Position numbers and translations under genes: made by a program | Notes under the pieces: model-generated | The model's database searches: none | Told to the model about the DNA's origin: nothing | The model's input: the letters and a program-made list of their open reading frames with translations, nothing else | Shown here: in pieces, positions 1-8,887 of the stretch | Layout of the letters: each line of letters opens with the position of its first letter | How positions within the stretch are numbered: position 1 is the first letter of the stretch | From: Bacteroidales bacterium | GTDB lineage: Bacteria > Bacteroidota > Bacteroidia > Bacteroidales > UBA932 | DNA: 59,966 nt | NCBI GenBank assembly: GCA_016287075.1 | Contig: JAEEVC010000018.1 | Location: forward strand, 1 to 59,966 | Direction of reading: 5' to 3'

Positions 1-251
1 ATACGGAGCGGGCGACTGATGGAACAAGTAATAATAATATCTTCGCAGAGAAGTCAAAACAATACCGCCTTGGGGCCTTGTACCTAGGATATAAAAATTA
101 TAGAATCGGCTACAATAGTGAAAAAAACATCCGTGGACCAATTCAGAATCATTTTCATGACCTTACACTGTATGGTGAATTTTTCGATTCGTATCCATCA
201 CTTCCTGATCTTTCTCTTGGCTATCCCTACTTTTTCTTGCTCAGATTGTGA
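1..251 (+). CDS. C-terminal tip of an Rhs-type polymorphic toxin (5' partial)
   Basis: An open frame enters from the left edge (first full codon at 3) and stops with TGA at 249-251. Its residues include RLGALYLGYKNYRIGYNSE followed by an IRGPIQNHFHD segment and a short aromatic end (GYPYFF). From memory this matches the C-terminal part of the Bacteroidota toxin domain called polymorphic toxin type 23, normally the variable tip of an Rhs/YD-repeat protein; the family name is recall, not a search result. The segment is clearly richer in A+T than the flanking genes, as expected of exchangeable toxin tips. The Rhs core itself would lie left of the window. The next gene starts inside this frame, which fits a toxin-immunity pair. 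Confidence 0.6.
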   Translation, partial: TERATDGTSNNNIFAEKSKQYRLGALYLGYKNYRIGYNSEKNIRGPIQNHFHDLTLYGEFFDSYPSLPDLSLGYPYFFLLRL

Positions 252-756
252 TGGCCTGGTGTTTAATATCCGGCAAGGCCGTTTTCGAATGACACGGAAT
301 CCCTATGACGGAAACGAGATGCGGATTGATGGGTATTATTATTCTGTCCCTGAAGAAGATGGTGGTCGTACTGTGCTTCTTTTTTATCGCAATGGCGTTT
401 TTATTTATGGGGGGACAGAAGTTACAGATACAGTAGAAAAGACTCTTTCAGACACGCTGTTATTTATTGATAAATGGTTGTATCCTGAGCCGGAATTGAT
501 GAAATTGAGGCGATCACTTCCTGACCAAATTGGTATATACCAGATAGATGGGGCCTCTCTTGAGATGGAAATGTGGGAAAGACGGTTCTTTGGCTATGGC
601 GTGGTAACAATGACAGGAAACATTATTGATGATAGTTCTCTGATTATCATCGATAAGAGAGATGAATTGGGGTATTATAATTTTCCGAAGAATCTCCTTT
701 TCCATTTCAGACAATTCAGCCCCAAACCCGACAGCACTTGCGTTTTTATAGAATGA
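172..756 (+). CDS. Lipoprotein, candidate immunity protein for the upstream Rhs toxin
   Basis: The frame can be opened as far up as a GTG at 118, with ATGs at 157 and 172. I prefer 172 because it begins a good lipoprotein signal: a short basic stretch, a hydrophobic core (FLIFLLAIPTF) and a SC pair. The mature protein of about 170 residues is rich in aromatic and charged residues and I do not recognise a family. The gene overlaps the 3' end of the toxin frame by 80 bases in another reading frame and shares its low GC content, so the two probably moved as one unit. Its place directly after a toxin tip suggests an immunity protein anchored at the membrane; this is inference from position only. 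Confidence 0.55.
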   Translation: MVNFSIRIHHFLIFLLAIPTFSCSDCDGLVFNIRQGRFRMTRNPYDGNEMRIDGYYYSVPEEDGGRTVLLFYRNGVFIYGGTEVTDTVEKTLSDTLLFIDKWLYPEPELMKLRRSLPDQIGIYQIDGASLEMEMWERRFFGYGVVTMTGNIIDDSSLIIIDKRDELGYYNFPKNLLFHFRQFSPKPDSTCVFIE

Positions 757-896
757 ATCAGATCCTCTCCCGGCAGGATATCGTCCACAACCAGACGGAG
801 ACTTTCGGATACGACTGCCTCAACCGCCTCACGTCCATCGGCTCCCGGCAGGCTACCTATGCCTCCAACGGGAACGTGACGGCGATCGACGGGGTA
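753..896 (+). pseudogene. Orphan Rhs/YD-repeat core fragment
   Basis: In the frame of 738 the translation reads TFGYDCLNRLTSIGS and then an ATYASNGNVTAIDGV stretch, the typical Bacteroidota Rhs repeat pattern (YD-x-LNRLT followed by a GN-x-T block). The similarity stops abruptly near 896, where the sequence runs into the 3' end of the acyltransferase gene on the other strand. The piece is GC-rich like the chromosome, unlike the AT-rich toxin and immunity genes just before it. There is no start codon of quality and no toxin tip after it, so it is a remnant. Such pieces of core after an immunity gene are known from Rhs loci where toxin tips have been exchanged. Confidence 0.6.
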
Positions 897-916
897 AAGC
901 CCCTTTTGGGCCGGCC

Positions 917-2041
917 TTATTTCCGCTTTTCTCCCAGCACGCACCAGCGGACGAAGGGGATCCGGCGGATGGCCTCGTAGATCAGCGGGGAGAGGGTGAA
1001 TACAGCGACGGTCAGGATCAGGTACATCGCCACCGGCGGGAGCTGGGTATATTGCTTCATCATGTAACCCAGGCTCGCGATCACCAGGTAGTGGACAATG
1101 TACAGGCCGAAACTGCTGCGCGTCATATAGGCCGCGAAGGGGCCCGTGCAGTCGAAGCGGGCCTTGAACCATCCCGTCATCGCGAGGCACATCAGCCAGC
1201 CGTAGAGGCAATTCAGCGGGCTGGAGAGATAGGCCGGCGCGGTGTAGTCCTGCCCGAAGGTCGTGACAACCAGGATGATACCGGCAGCGACCGCGCAGGC
1301 CATGAGCGGAATCCAGTTCTTGCCGAGGGCCTCCTGGACGCCCTCATGCGCGAACACGAACCAGCCCAGCAGGAAGGGTATCAGGTAGAAGAGCGGCTTG
1401 TAGAGATTATACAGGCCGTCCGGGGACTCCGGGCGGGGCTGCTGGATGAGCGTCTGCTCGCCCAGCCAGAAAAGGACGCCGAGCAGGATGACCCAGACGA
1501 TGCCGGCCTTCCCGCCGAAGGCCCTGCCGCAGGCCTCGTACAACCGGTTCCGGCCGTCCAGCTTGCGTACCAGCAGCAGGAGCAGCGAGAACAGCCACAG
1601 GTCCTGGATGAACCAGAGCGGGCCTGTGCCGCTGACCGACCACATGAAGAACCGGGCCACGCCCGGCACGCCGTCCAGCGCCCCGGTACTGGCCGCCCCG
1701 GTACTGGCCGCCACGGCCGTGTTGAAATAACCTACCATCCAGTGGAAGACGAGCAGGCCGATGGTCGCGGGCACCAGCAGTTTCCGCGTCCGGGCCCGGA
1801 ACCAGGTCTTCGCGTCGTATTTCTCCAGCGCATAGCGGGCGCTGATGCCCGCGAGCAGGAACAGCAGCGGCATGAACCAGGGATACAGGATGTACATGAC
1901 GGCATCCTGGTACTGGGGGCCGTTGCCGAACCCGCCGATGCCGCCGAAGACACCTTTGTTGTTGTAGAAATAGACCACATGGTACAGCAGCACCAGGAGC
2001 ACCGTCACCCAGCGCAGGTTGTCGAGCCAATGCTTTCTCAT
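917..2041 (-). CDS. Acyltransferase family 3 integral membrane protein
   Basis: A 374-residue polytopic membrane protein that starts MRKHWLDNLRWVTVLLVLLY, the usual first helix of the acyltransferase-3 (OafA/WecH-like) family, which transfers acyl groups to sugars or other acceptors across the membrane. About ten hydrophobic segments are visible, with a GTGPLWFIQDLW segment mid-protein and GLYIVHYLVI near the end, where family members carry similar stretches. The substrate cannot be read from the sequence. Its ATG overlaps the stop of the upstream AbrB-type gene (ATGA), so the two are co-translated. A 15-base sequence is repeated exactly in tandem inside the gene (1681-1710). Confidence 0.8.
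   Translation of the reverse strand: MRKHWLDNLRWVTVLLVLLYHVVYFYNNKGVFGGIGGFGNGPQYQDAVMYILYPWFMPLLFLLAGISARYALEKYDAKTWFRARTRKLLVPATIGLLVFHWMVGYFNTAVAASTGAASTGALDGVPGVARFFMWSVSGTGPLWFIQDLWLFSLLLLLVRKLDGRNRLYEACGRAFGGKAGIVWVILLGVLFWLGEQTLIQQPRPESPDGLYNLYKPLFYLIPFLLGWFVFAHEGVQEALGKNWIPLMACAVAAGIILVVTTFGQDYTAPAYLSSPLNCLYGWLMCLAMTGWFKARFDCTGPFAAYMTRSSFGLYIVHYLVIASLGYMMKQYTQLPPVAMYLILTVAVFTLSPLIYEAIRRIPFVRWCVLGEKRK
1681..1710. repeat. Exact tandem 15-bp duplication inside the acyltransferase gene
   Basis: Two copies of ccccggtactggccg lie head to tail. On the coding (minus) strand they give ASTGA twice in a loop between membrane segments. The length is a multiple of three, so the frame is kept. Confidence 0.8.
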
Positions 2042-2256
2042 TGGGGAAGGCCCTCCATCGCCTGGTCGATCGCCTGCTGGAAAATCTCCGTCTTGAGCAG
2101 CGCCATGCCCTTCTGGTCCCCGAGCAGCAGCAGGGCGTCGCCCGGTTTGATGTCATACACTTTCCGGGCATCCCGCGGGATCACGATCTGCCCCTTGTCC
2201 CCGACCTTGACGACGCCGAAGATGTACTTGCCTTCATTTTCCTGCATATTCATCAT
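2038..2256 (-). CDS. AbrB/SpoVT-type DNA-binding protein
   Basis: A 72-residue protein with the signature of the swapped-hairpin AbrB fold: VVKVGDKGQIVIPRDARKVY, then DIKPGDALLLLGD. Family members bind DNA as dimers and include antitoxins and transition-state regulators. The frame is open far upstream, but the start at the paired ATGs 2254-2256/2251-2253 is chosen because the domain begins there and a promoter lies just upstream. It overlaps the downstream acyltransferase start by four bases. There is no toxin gene beside it, so a regulatory role, perhaps over the coupled membrane acyltransferase, is more likely than an antitoxin role. Confidence 0.82.
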   Translation of the reverse strand: MMNMQENEGKYIFGVVKVGDKGQIVIPRDARKVYDIKPGDALLLLGDQKGMALLKTEIFQQAIDQAMEGLPQ

Positions 2257-2275
2257 ACTTGTTGGAATTTTCCCA

Positions 2276-2306
2276 CAAATATAACAATTCTCACGCATTT
2301 TGCAAT
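2276..2306 (-). promoter_or_regulatory. Bacteroidota-type promoter for the abrB-acyltransferase pair
   Basis: On the minus strand TATATTTG (2283-2276) fits the TAnnTTTG -7 element, and ATTG (2306-2303) lies 19 bases upstream in the -33 position. The start ATG at 2256 follows about 13 bases after the expected transcript start. Confidence 0.6.
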
Positions 2307-2333
2307 TGATTTCTGCAACAAAGCACGGAAATA

Positions 2334-2365
2334 TTGCCGAAATTGGGGAAAACCCGTTAATTTTG
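2334..2365 (+). promoter_or_regulatory. Bacteroidota-type promoter for the vanX-thr operon
   Basis: TAATTTTG at 2358-2365 matches the TAnnTTTG -7 element and a TTG lies at 2334-2336, 21 bases upstream. It is placed correctly for a gene start at 2383 or 2395. Confidence 0.55.
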
Positions 2366-2382
2366 CATGAAATAGGTTGTGT

Positions 2383-3153
2383 ATGGTAAAATGCATGCGA
2401 GCGCTCGTGCCGGCGATGCTGGCGGGAGCGATGATATTGGCCGTTTCCTGCGGAGGACGGACCTGCCGGACGGCGCCGGAAGCGGATTCCAGCGATTTCG
2501 TGAACCTGACGGACGTGGTTCCGGACGCCATCCTGGAGATCCGCTATTTCAGCACCTTCAATTTCGTGGGGGCGCGGATCGACGGCTATCTCCAGCCGAC
2601 GGCCCTGCTGACCCGCGCGGCGGCCGACAGCCTGAAGGCCGTCAGCGACGACGTCATCCGCATGGGTTACCGGCTCAAGGTCTATGACGCCTACCGGCCG
2701 CAGTGCGCGGTGGACCATTTCGTCCGCTGGTCGCTCGATCCGGCCGACACCGTGATGAAGTCCCGCTTCTATCCGATGCTCGACAAGCCCGTCTTGTTCG
2801 AGCAGGATTACATCATGGCAAAGTCCGGACACACAAGGGGTTCCACCGTGGACCTGACCCTGTTCGACATGGCCTCGGAAAAGGAACTCGACATGGGCGG
2901 CACGTTCGACTGGTTCGGCGAGGAATCCCACCCGGACTACTGCGGGGATGCCGAGTCGGAGACCTACATCCCGTCCGGAGGCCTCACGGAGGAGCAGTTC
3001 CGCAACCGGATGATCCTCCGCGCCGCCATGAAACGCCACGGCTTCACGCCGCTGGAGAGCGAATGGTGGCATTTCCGCCTTGCCAATGAACCCTATCCCG
3101 ATACCTATTTCACCTTCCCCGTCCGGGAATTGAAACCCAAGCGCTGCAAATGA
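2383..3153 (+). CDS. D-alanyl-D-alanine dipeptidase-like lipoprotein (VanX/DdpX family, M15D)
   Basis: A 256-residue zinc peptidase of the VanX family, which cleaves D-Ala-D-Ala dipeptide. The zinc motif SGHTRGSTVD places His150 and Asp157 as ligands, and EWWHF near residues 227-231 gives the catalytic Glu and the third ligand; YDAYRP precedes them as usual. The N terminus is a lipoprotein signal ending LAVSC, so the enzyme sits outside the cytoplasm, where it could recover D-Ala from cell-wall turnover. ATG 2383 is chosen; ATG 2395 is also possible and an upstream TTG (2377) is unlikely. Its stop overlaps the thrA start by four bases, which makes it the first gene of the threonine operon. 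Confidence 0.85.
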   Translation: MVKCMRALVPAMLAGAMILAVSCGGRTCRTAPEADSSDFVNLTDVVPDAILEIRYFSTFNFVGARIDGYLQPTALLTRAAADSLKAVSDDVIRMGYRLKVYDAYRPQCAVDHFVRWSLDPADTVMKSRFYPMLDKPVLFEQDYIMAKSGHTRGSTVDLTLFDMASEKELDMGGTFDWFGEESHPDYCGDAESETYIPSGGLTEEQFRNRMILRAAMKRHGFTPLESEWWHFRLANEPYPDTYFTFPVRELKPKRCK

Positions 3154-5585
3154 AAGTCATGAAATTCGGCGGCAGTTCCGTCGCCACCCCCGACAATATC
3201 CGGCGGGTCAAAGCCATCGTCACCGCCCAGGAAGAACCGGCCATCGTCGTCGTCTCCGCCCTCGGCGGGGTCACCGACGAGCTGGTCCGCATCTCGGCCC
3301 TGGCCGAGGCGGCGGACAGTGCCTACCAGGAACACATCCAGGCCCTCCGGCAGCGCCACATCGATGCCTGCACGGACCTCGTGGGGGACACGGAGGCAGG
3401 CCGCACACTGCGCGGGACGGTCGATGCCCTGCTGGACGAACTCGAGAGCATCTGCCGGGGCGTCTTCCTGCTCAAGGTCCTGCCCGACAAGACCCGCTCC
3501 CAGATCCTGAGTTTCGGCGAGCGCCTCTCCTCGCGGATCGTCACGGCCGCCATCGGGAACGCCGCGCTGTACGATGCGCTGGATTTCATCCGGGCTGACG
3601 GCGGGGAAGTGGACTTCGAAGCCACGAACCAGCTGGTTTCCAAGCGCTTCAGGGGCTATGGAAAAGGCAGTCCCGTGGCCATCGTCCCCGGCTTCATCGC
3701 CCGGGACGGCGCCGGGGACATCTCCACCCTCGGCCGGGGCGGGTCGGACTACACGGCCAGCATCCTCGCCGCCGCCCTGAACGCATCCATCCTGGAGATC
3801 TGGACGGATGTGGACGGGTTCATGTCCGCCGACCCCCGCATCATCCGGACCTCGTATGTCATTGACGAGCTGACCTATGAAGAGGCGATGGAACTGTGCA
3901 ACTTCGGCGCGAAGGTCATCTATCCGCCGACCGTGTACCCCGTCTGCCTCAAGGGGATCCCCATCCTCGTCAAGAACACCTTCAACCCCGAAGCCCCCGG
4001 CACGCTCATCCGGGACAAGAAGGACACCAAACCCTCCGAACGGGTCATCAAGGGCATCTCCTCCATCGACAACATCACCCTGATCACCCTTTCCGCCACC
4101 TCGATGGTGGGCATCATCGGCGTCGACCGGCGCATCTTCACCGCGCTGGCGGACGAGCACATCAACGTCTTCCTGGTCAGCCAGTCGGCCTCCGAGACCG
4201 GCATCTCCATCGGCGTCAGCGGAGACGATGCGGAAAAGGCCTGCCGGGTCCTGTCCAGGACCTTCGCCGCCGAGATCGCGAGCGGCGCGATCCACCCCGT
4301 CAAGCGGGAGGACGGCCTGGCCGCCTGCGCCATCGTCGGCGAGAACATGAAGCACAACTGCGGCATCGCCGGCAAGCTGTTCAGCACGCTCGGCCGGAGC
4401 GGCATCAGCATCATCGCCTGCGCCCAGGGCGCCTCGGAGAGCAACATCTCCTTCGTCGTGGAGCGGAAATCCCTCCGCAAGTCCCTCAATGTCATCCACG
4501 ACGCCTTCTCCCTGTCGGAGTACCAGGAACTGAACCTGTTCATCTGCGGCATCGGCACCGTCGGCAGCCAGCTGATCGGACAGATCGCCCGGCAGCGGGA
4601 AAAACTCATGCGCAAGCGGAACCTCAAGATCAACATCGTCGGCATCGCCCGGAGCTCGAAGGCCGTCTTCGACCGCGACGGCCTTTCGACCGACTCCTGG
4701 CGGACGGACCTGGAAAACGGGATGGACATCACGCCTTCCCGCCTCCGCGACGAGGTCATCGGCATGAACATCTTCAACGCCGTCTTTGTGGACTGCACCG
4801 CCAGCGCGGAAGTGGCCGCCCTGTACGGCGATTTCTTCCAGCACGGCATCTCGGTCGTCGCCGCCAACAAGATCGCGGCCTCCTCCGATTACCGGGAATA
4901 CCGCGACCTGAAGAAAACGGCCCGCCGCCGGGGCGTCAAGTTCCTCTTCGAGACGAATGTCGGCGCGGGGCTTCCCATCATCAGCACCATCAACAGCCTC
5001 CGCAACAGCGGCGACCGCATCCAGAAGATCGAAGCCGTCGTGAGCGGCACCCTCAATTTCCTCTTCAACACCCTCTCCGCCGAAGTCCCCTTCAGCGAGA
5101 CGGTGCGGATGGCCCGGGAACAGGGTTATTCCGAACCCGATCCCCGCGTGGACCTTTCCGGGACCGACGTCATCCGCAAGCTGGTCATCCTCGCCCGGGA
5201 AGCCGGCTACGAGGTCAACCAGGAGGATGTCACGGCGGAGCCCTTCATCCCCCGCGAGTTCTTCACCTGCCCGCTGGAGACGTTCTGGAAGCGGCTTCCG
5301 GAACTGGACGCCGCCTTCGAGGCGCGCCGGCAGGAAATGGAGCGGAACCACAAGCGGCTGCGCTACATCGCCCGGATGGAGGAAGGCCGCTGCACCGTCG
5401 CCCTCCAGGCCGTCGGGGAGCATCATTCCTTCTATACGCTGGACGGCTCCAACAACATCGTCCTTCTCACGACGGAGCGCTACCACGACCACCCGATGCT
5501 CATTCAGGGCTACGGGGCCGGCGCGGCGGTCACCGCCGCCGGCGTCTTCGCCGACATTATCAGCATCGCCAACGTAAGTAATTAA
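3150..5585 (+). CDS. thrA: Bifunctional aspartokinase / homoserine dehydrogenase
   Basis: An 811-residue fusion catalysing the first and third steps of the aspartate pathway. The kinase domain begins with KFGGSSVATPDNI at residue 5. Two ACT domains follow around residues 310-460 (segments DRRIFTALADEHINVFLVSQ and GKLFSTLGRSGISIIACAQ), the normal site for threonine feedback. The dehydrogenase begins with CGIGTVGSQLIG near residue 467 and contains GTLNFLFNTL and YSEPDPRVDLSGTD motifs. Length matches E. coli-type ThrA. It overlaps the dipeptidase gene upstream and is followed two bases later by thrB. No leader peptide or attenuator precedes it, so feedback inhibition is the only control visible. 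Confidence 0.97.
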   Translation: MKVMKFGGSSVATPDNIRRVKAIVTAQEEPAIVVVSALGGVTDELVRISALAEAADSAYQEHIQALRQRHIDACTDLVGDTEAGRTLRGTVDALLDELESICRGVFLLKVLPDKTRSQILSFGERLSSRIVTAAIGNAALYDALDFIRADGGEVDFEATNQLVSKRFRGYGKGSPVAIVPGFIARDGAGDISTLGRGGSDYTASILAAALNASILEIWTDVDGFMSADPRIIRTSYVIDELTYEEAMELCNFGAKVIYPPTVYPVCLKGIPILVKNTFNPEAPGTLIRDKKDTKPSERVIKGISSIDNITLITLSATSMVGIIGVDRRIFTALADEHINVFLVSQSASETGISIGVSGDDAEKACRVLSRTFAAEIASGAIHPVKREDGLAACAIVGENMKHNCGIAGKLFSTLGRSGISIIACAQGASESNISFVVERKSLRKSLNVIHDAFSLSEYQELNLFICGIGTVGSQLIGQIARQREKLMRKRNLKINIVGIARSSKAVFDRDGLSTDSWRTDLENGMDITPSRLRDEVIGMNIFNAVFVDCTASAEVAALYGDFFQHGISVVAANKIAASSDYREYRDLKKTARRRGVKFLFETNVGAGLPIISTINSLRNSGDRIQKIEAVVSGTLNFLFNTLSAEVPFSETVRMAREQGYSEPDPRVDLSGTDVIRKLVILAREAGYEVNQEDVTAEPFIPREFFTCPLETFWKRLPELDAAFEARRQEMERNHKRLRYIARMEEGRCTVALQAVGEHHSFYTLDGSNNIVLLTTERYHDHPMLIQGYGAGAAVTAAGVFADIISIANVSN

Positions 5586-5587
5586 GC

Positions 5588-6523
5588 ATGAAGAAAGTAC
5601 GCGTATTCGCACCCGCCTCCATCGCCAACCTCGGCTGCGGCTTTGACATCATGGGGCTCGCCCTGGACGAGGTGGGGGACATCCTGGAGATGTCCGCCTC
5701 GGAAGGCGATGGGATCCACATCGAAAACCGCTCCGGCGTCCCGCTGCCGGAGGATCCCGAAGAGAACGTGGTCACGCCCGTCATCCGGAAGTTCTTCGAA
5801 ATGACCGGATTGCGGGGCAGGATCGACGTGACGGTGTGCCAGAAGATCTATCCCGGCTCCGGCATCGGGTCCAGCGCGGCCTCCAGCGCGGCGGCCGCCT
5901 TCGGCATGAACGCCCTTTTCGACGAGCCGCTCTCGGACGAGGACCTCGTCGTCTGCGCCATGGAGGGGGAAAACCTTGCCAGCGGCGGCTACCATGCCGA
6001 CAACGCCGCCCCGTCGCTGCTCGGCGGCATCATCCTGATCCGGGGCTATGAACCCCTCGACATCATCCAGCTGCCCATCCCGGGCAACTTCTACTGCGCC
6101 GTCGTCCATCCGCGGATCATGGTCTCCACGAAAGCGGCGCGCGGGATCCTCCCGAAAGCCGTCCCGATGCACGACGCCATCGGCCAGTGGGGCAATGTCG
6201 GCGGTCTCATTGCCGGTCTTTATTCCGGCAATATCGGCCTTGTGGGGCGTTCCATGCAGGATTTCGTCGCAGAGCCCTACCGCAAGCGCTTCATCCCCGA
6301 CTTCGACGGACTCCGGACAAAGATCCTCGCCTCCGGCTCCCTGGCCATGAACATCTCCGGCTCCGGCCCTTCGGTCTTTTCGCTGTCGGACAAGCGCGAG
6401 ACCGCCCACCGCGCCGGCGAACTGATGAAGGAGCATTTCGCCGCCCGGGACATCCCCTGCGACGTGTACGTCGTCAAAATCACGAACAAAGGTACAAGGC
6501 TGCTGGCCAATGAGATACTATAG
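5588..6523 (+). CDS. thrB: Homoserine kinase
   Basis: A 311-residue GHMP-family kinase that phosphorylates homoserine. The ATP-binding motif PGSGIGSSAASSAAAAFG is at about residues 89-106, and the C-terminal glycine motif NISGSGPSVFSL is present. Length agrees with the family. It lies two bases after thrA and overlaps the thrC start by 14 bases. Confidence 0.96.
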   Translation: MKKVRVFAPASIANLGCGFDIMGLALDEVGDILEMSASEGDGIHIENRSGVPLPEDPEENVVTPVIRKFFEMTGLRGRIDVTVCQKIYPGSGIGSSAASSAAAAFGMNALFDEPLSDEDLVVCAMEGENLASGGYHADNAAPSLLGGIILIRGYEPLDIIQLPIPGNFYCAVVHPRIMVSTKAARGILPKAVPMHDAIGQWGNVGGLIAGLYSGNIGLVGRSMQDFVAEPYRKRFIPDFDGLRTKILASGSLAMNISGSGPSVFSLSDKRETAHRAGELMKEHFAARDIPCDVYVVKITNKGTRLLANEIL

Positions 6524-7805
6524 CACAGGCGGGAAAGCGCCGCTCACCGGCCTCCGGGAGGCCGTCGTCCGTGGGCTCGCAGAGGACCGCGGGCTCTATA
6601 TGCCGGAGCGCATCCCCCGGCTGCCCGACGCGTTCTTCGAGACCATCGGCACGCTCTCTTTCCCGGACATCGCCTGCCGTGTAGCGGACGCCTTTTTCGC
6701 GGAAGACATCCCGGCCGGCGACCTGCACGGGATTGTCCGGGAGACCCTTTCCTTCGACTGCCCGCTGCGGGAAGTGGAGCCCGGCATCTTCGCCCTGGAG
6801 CTCTTCCATGGTCCCACCCTCGCTTTCAAGGACGTCGGCGCCCGGTTCATGGCCCGGATGCTGCGCCATTTCACCCGCGGGACCGGGGATATCCGGGTTC
6901 TGGTCGCCACTTCGGGCGATACCGGGAGCGCCGTCGCCAACGGCTTCCTCGGCGTGGAGGGCATCCGTGTCTTCGTGCTCTACCCGAAAGGGAAGGTGAG
7001 TCCCATCCAGGAGAGCCAGTTCACCACGCTCGGGCAGAACATCACCGCCCTGGAGATCGACGGGTGCTTCGACGACTGCCAGGCCCTGGTCAAGGCGGCT
7101 TTCGCGGACGCGGAACTCCGCGCCGCCCAGCGGCTCACCTCGGCCAACAGCATCAATGTCGCCCGCTTCCTTCCCCAGGCGTTCTACTATTTCCACGCTT
7201 ACGCCCAGCTGCAACGGAAAGGCCTGGCGGACAAGGTGGTATGCTGCGTTCCCAGCGGCAATTTCGGCAATCTGTGCGCCGCGCTTTTCGGCAAGCGCAT
7301 GGGGCTGCCGATTCACCGTTTCATCGCCGCCAACAACGCCAACCGCGTCTTCTACGATTTCCTGCAGGACGGGGAATACCGCCCGCGGGCATCCGTCCAG
7401 ACCCTCGCCAATGCGATGGACGTGGGCGACCCCAGTAACTTCGCCCGCATCTGGGACCTCTACGGACATGACCTCCGTGCCCTCCGCGCCGACGTGTCCG
7501 GGGCGACATACACGGACGGACAGATCGCGGAAACCATCCGCGACTGCTACGCCCGGACGGGCTATGTCCTCGACCCCCACGGCGCCTGCGGCTACCGGGC
7601 CCTGAAAGAGGGCCTGCGCCCCGGCGAAACCGGGTTTTTCTGCGAGACCGCCCATCCGGCCAAATTCAAGGACAGCGTCGAGCGGATCCTCGGCGCGCCG
7701 GTCGCCGTGCCGGAGCGGCTCGCCGCCTTCATGCAGGGCACCCGCCGGGCCGTCCCGCTCGGCAAAGACTACGAATCATTCAGGCAATATCTTCTCAGCG
7801 TATGA
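6510..7805 (+). CDS. thrC: Threonine synthase
   Basis: A 431-residue PLP enzyme that converts O-phosphohomoserine to threonine. The PLP lysine is Lys107 in [13 protein letters not shown], and the [14 protein letters not shown] loop that binds the cofactor phosphate follows. The N terminus [11 protein letters not shown] is the family start. It overlaps thrB by 14 bases and its own end overlaps asd (ATGA), so the operon is translationally coupled throughout. Confidence 0.96.
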   Translation: MRYYSTGGKAPLTGLREAVVRGLAEDRGLYMPERIPRLPDAFFETIGTLSFPDIACRVADAFFAEDIPAGDLHGIVRETLSFDCPLREVEPGIFALELFHGPTLAFKDVGARFMARMLRHFTRGTGDIRVLVATSGDTGSAVANGFLGVEGIRVFVLYPKGKVSPIQESQFTTLGQNITALEIDGCFDDCQALVKAAFADAELRAAQRLTSANSINVARFLPQAFYYFHAYAQLQRKGLADKVVCCVPSGNFGNLCAALFGKRMGLPIHRFIAANNANRVFYDFLQDGEYRPRASVQTLANAMDVGDPSNFARIWDLYGHDLRALRADVSGATYTDGQIAETIRDCYARTGYVLDPHGACGYRALKEGLRPGETGFFCETAHPAKFKDSVERILGAPVAVPERLAAFMQGTRRAVPLGKDYESFRQYLLSV

Positions 7806-8806
7806 AAACAGCCATCGTTGGCGCCAGCGGCGCCGTCGGCCAGGAATTCCTCAGGGTCCTCGAACAGAGGAATTTCCCTACAGGAGAACTGCTCCTTTTC
7901 GGTTCCCCGCGGAGTGCGGGAACCACCTGCCGTTTCCGGGGGGAGGACATCCCCATCCGGCTGCTGCAGCACAATGACGATTTCCGGGGCGTGGACATCG
8001 CCTTCGTTTCCGCAGGCGCCTCGACCTCGCGGGAGTTCGCCGATACGATCACGCGCCACGGCGCCGTCATGATCGACAATTCCAGCGCCTTCCGGATGGA
8101 CCCGGACGTCCCGCTCGTCGTTCCCGAGTGCAACGCGGAAGATGCGCTTGCGGCCCCGCGCGGCATCATCGCCAACCCCAACTGCACGACCATCATGATG
8201 GTTGTCGTGCTGAAGCCCATCGAGCGGCTTTCCCACATCACCCGGATCCATGTGGCCAGTTACCAGTCCGCTTCCGGCGCCGGTGCGCAGGCCATGCAGG
8301 AACTGCAGCAGCAATACCGGGAATTGGTCGAAGGGAAACCCGTCACCATCAGCAAGTTCCCGTACCAGCTCGCCTACAACGTCATCCCCCAGATCGACGT
8401 CTTTACCGACAACGGCTACACCAAGGAGGAGATGAAGATGTTCGCGGAGACGCGGAAAATCCTCCATTCGGACGTGCGCTGCAGCGCCATGTGCGTGCGC
8501 ATCTCGTCGCTGCGCTCCCATTCCGAAGCCGTATGGATCGAAACGGAAAAGCCCCTGTCCGTCGGGGAGGTCCAGGCGGCCCTCGCCGCCGCGCCCGGCG
8601 TCACGCTGCAGGACGACCCGGCCACGAAGACCTACCCGATGCCCCTTTTCACGGGCGGCAAGGACGATATCTATGTCGGCCGCGTCCGCAAGGACCTCGC
8701 CAACGAAAACGGCATCACCCTCTGGCTTTCCGGCGACCAGATCCGCAAGGGCGCGGCGCTCAACGCCGTCCAGATCGCGGAGTATCTGCTCGCGCACCGG
8801 GGCTAA
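7802..8806 (+). CDS. asd: Aspartate-semialdehyde dehydrogenase
   Basis: A 334-residue NADPH-dependent enzyme that makes aspartate semialdehyde, the branch point to threonine, methionine, lysine and diaminopimelate. The NADP motif [14 protein letters not shown] is at the N terminus, the catalytic cysteine is Cys128 in NPNCTT, and the acid-base histidine is His240 in [10 protein letters not shown]. It is the last gene of the thr operon and overlaps thrC by four bases. Because its product also feeds peptidoglycan precursors, the operon serves more than threonine. Confidence 0.95.
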   Translation: MKTAIVGASGAVGQEFLRVLEQRNFPTGELLLFGSPRSAGTTCRFRGEDIPIRLLQHNDDFRGVDIAFVSAGASTSREFADTITRHGAVMIDNSSAFRMDPDVPLVVPECNAEDALAAPRGIIANPNCTTIMMVVVLKPIERLSHITRIHVASYQSASGAGAQAMQELQQQYRELVEGKPVTISKFPYQLAYNVIPQIDVFTDNGYTKEEMKMFAETRKILHSDVRCSAMCVRISSLRSHSEAVWIETEKPLSVGEVQAALAAAPGVTLQDDPATKTYPMPLFTGGKDDIYVGRVRKDLANENGITLWLSGDQIRKGAALNAVQIAEYLLAHRG

Positions 8807-8830
8807 GCATACAGTTCTGAAAAATAATTG

Positions 8831-8868
8831 TATCTTTGCCCTTTGTACTGACCGGCACCAGGCCGGTC
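8831..8868 (+). promoter_or_regulatory. Promoter and 5'-UTR hairpin of the acyl-lipid synthase gene
   Basis: TATCTTTG at 8831-8838 is a perfect TAnnTTTG -7 element; no clear -33 partner was seen. The expected transcript carries a perfect 7-bp hairpin, GACCGGC (8850-8856) with GCCGGTC (8862-8868) and a 5-base loop, 19 bases before the ATG. Confidence 0.5.
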
Positions 8869-8887
8869 CCCTAAACCGCAACCTGGC

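Noticed and set aside
2038..2256. AbrB-type protein as the antitoxin of a toxin-antitoxin pair
   Set aside because: The coupled gene is a 374-residue membrane acyltransferase, not a small toxin, and no toxin-like frame is on the other side.
2257..3149. Attenuator for the thr operon
   Set aside because: thrA directly overlaps the dipeptidase gene, and the region before the dipeptidase has no Thr/Ile-rich short frame or T-tailed hairpin.
3105..5612. Long open frame on the minus strand opposite thrA (835 codons)
   Set aside because: High GC removes stop codons from the antisense frame. The translation is rich in Gly, Asp, Val and Arg with no domain, while the plus strand is an obvious thrA.
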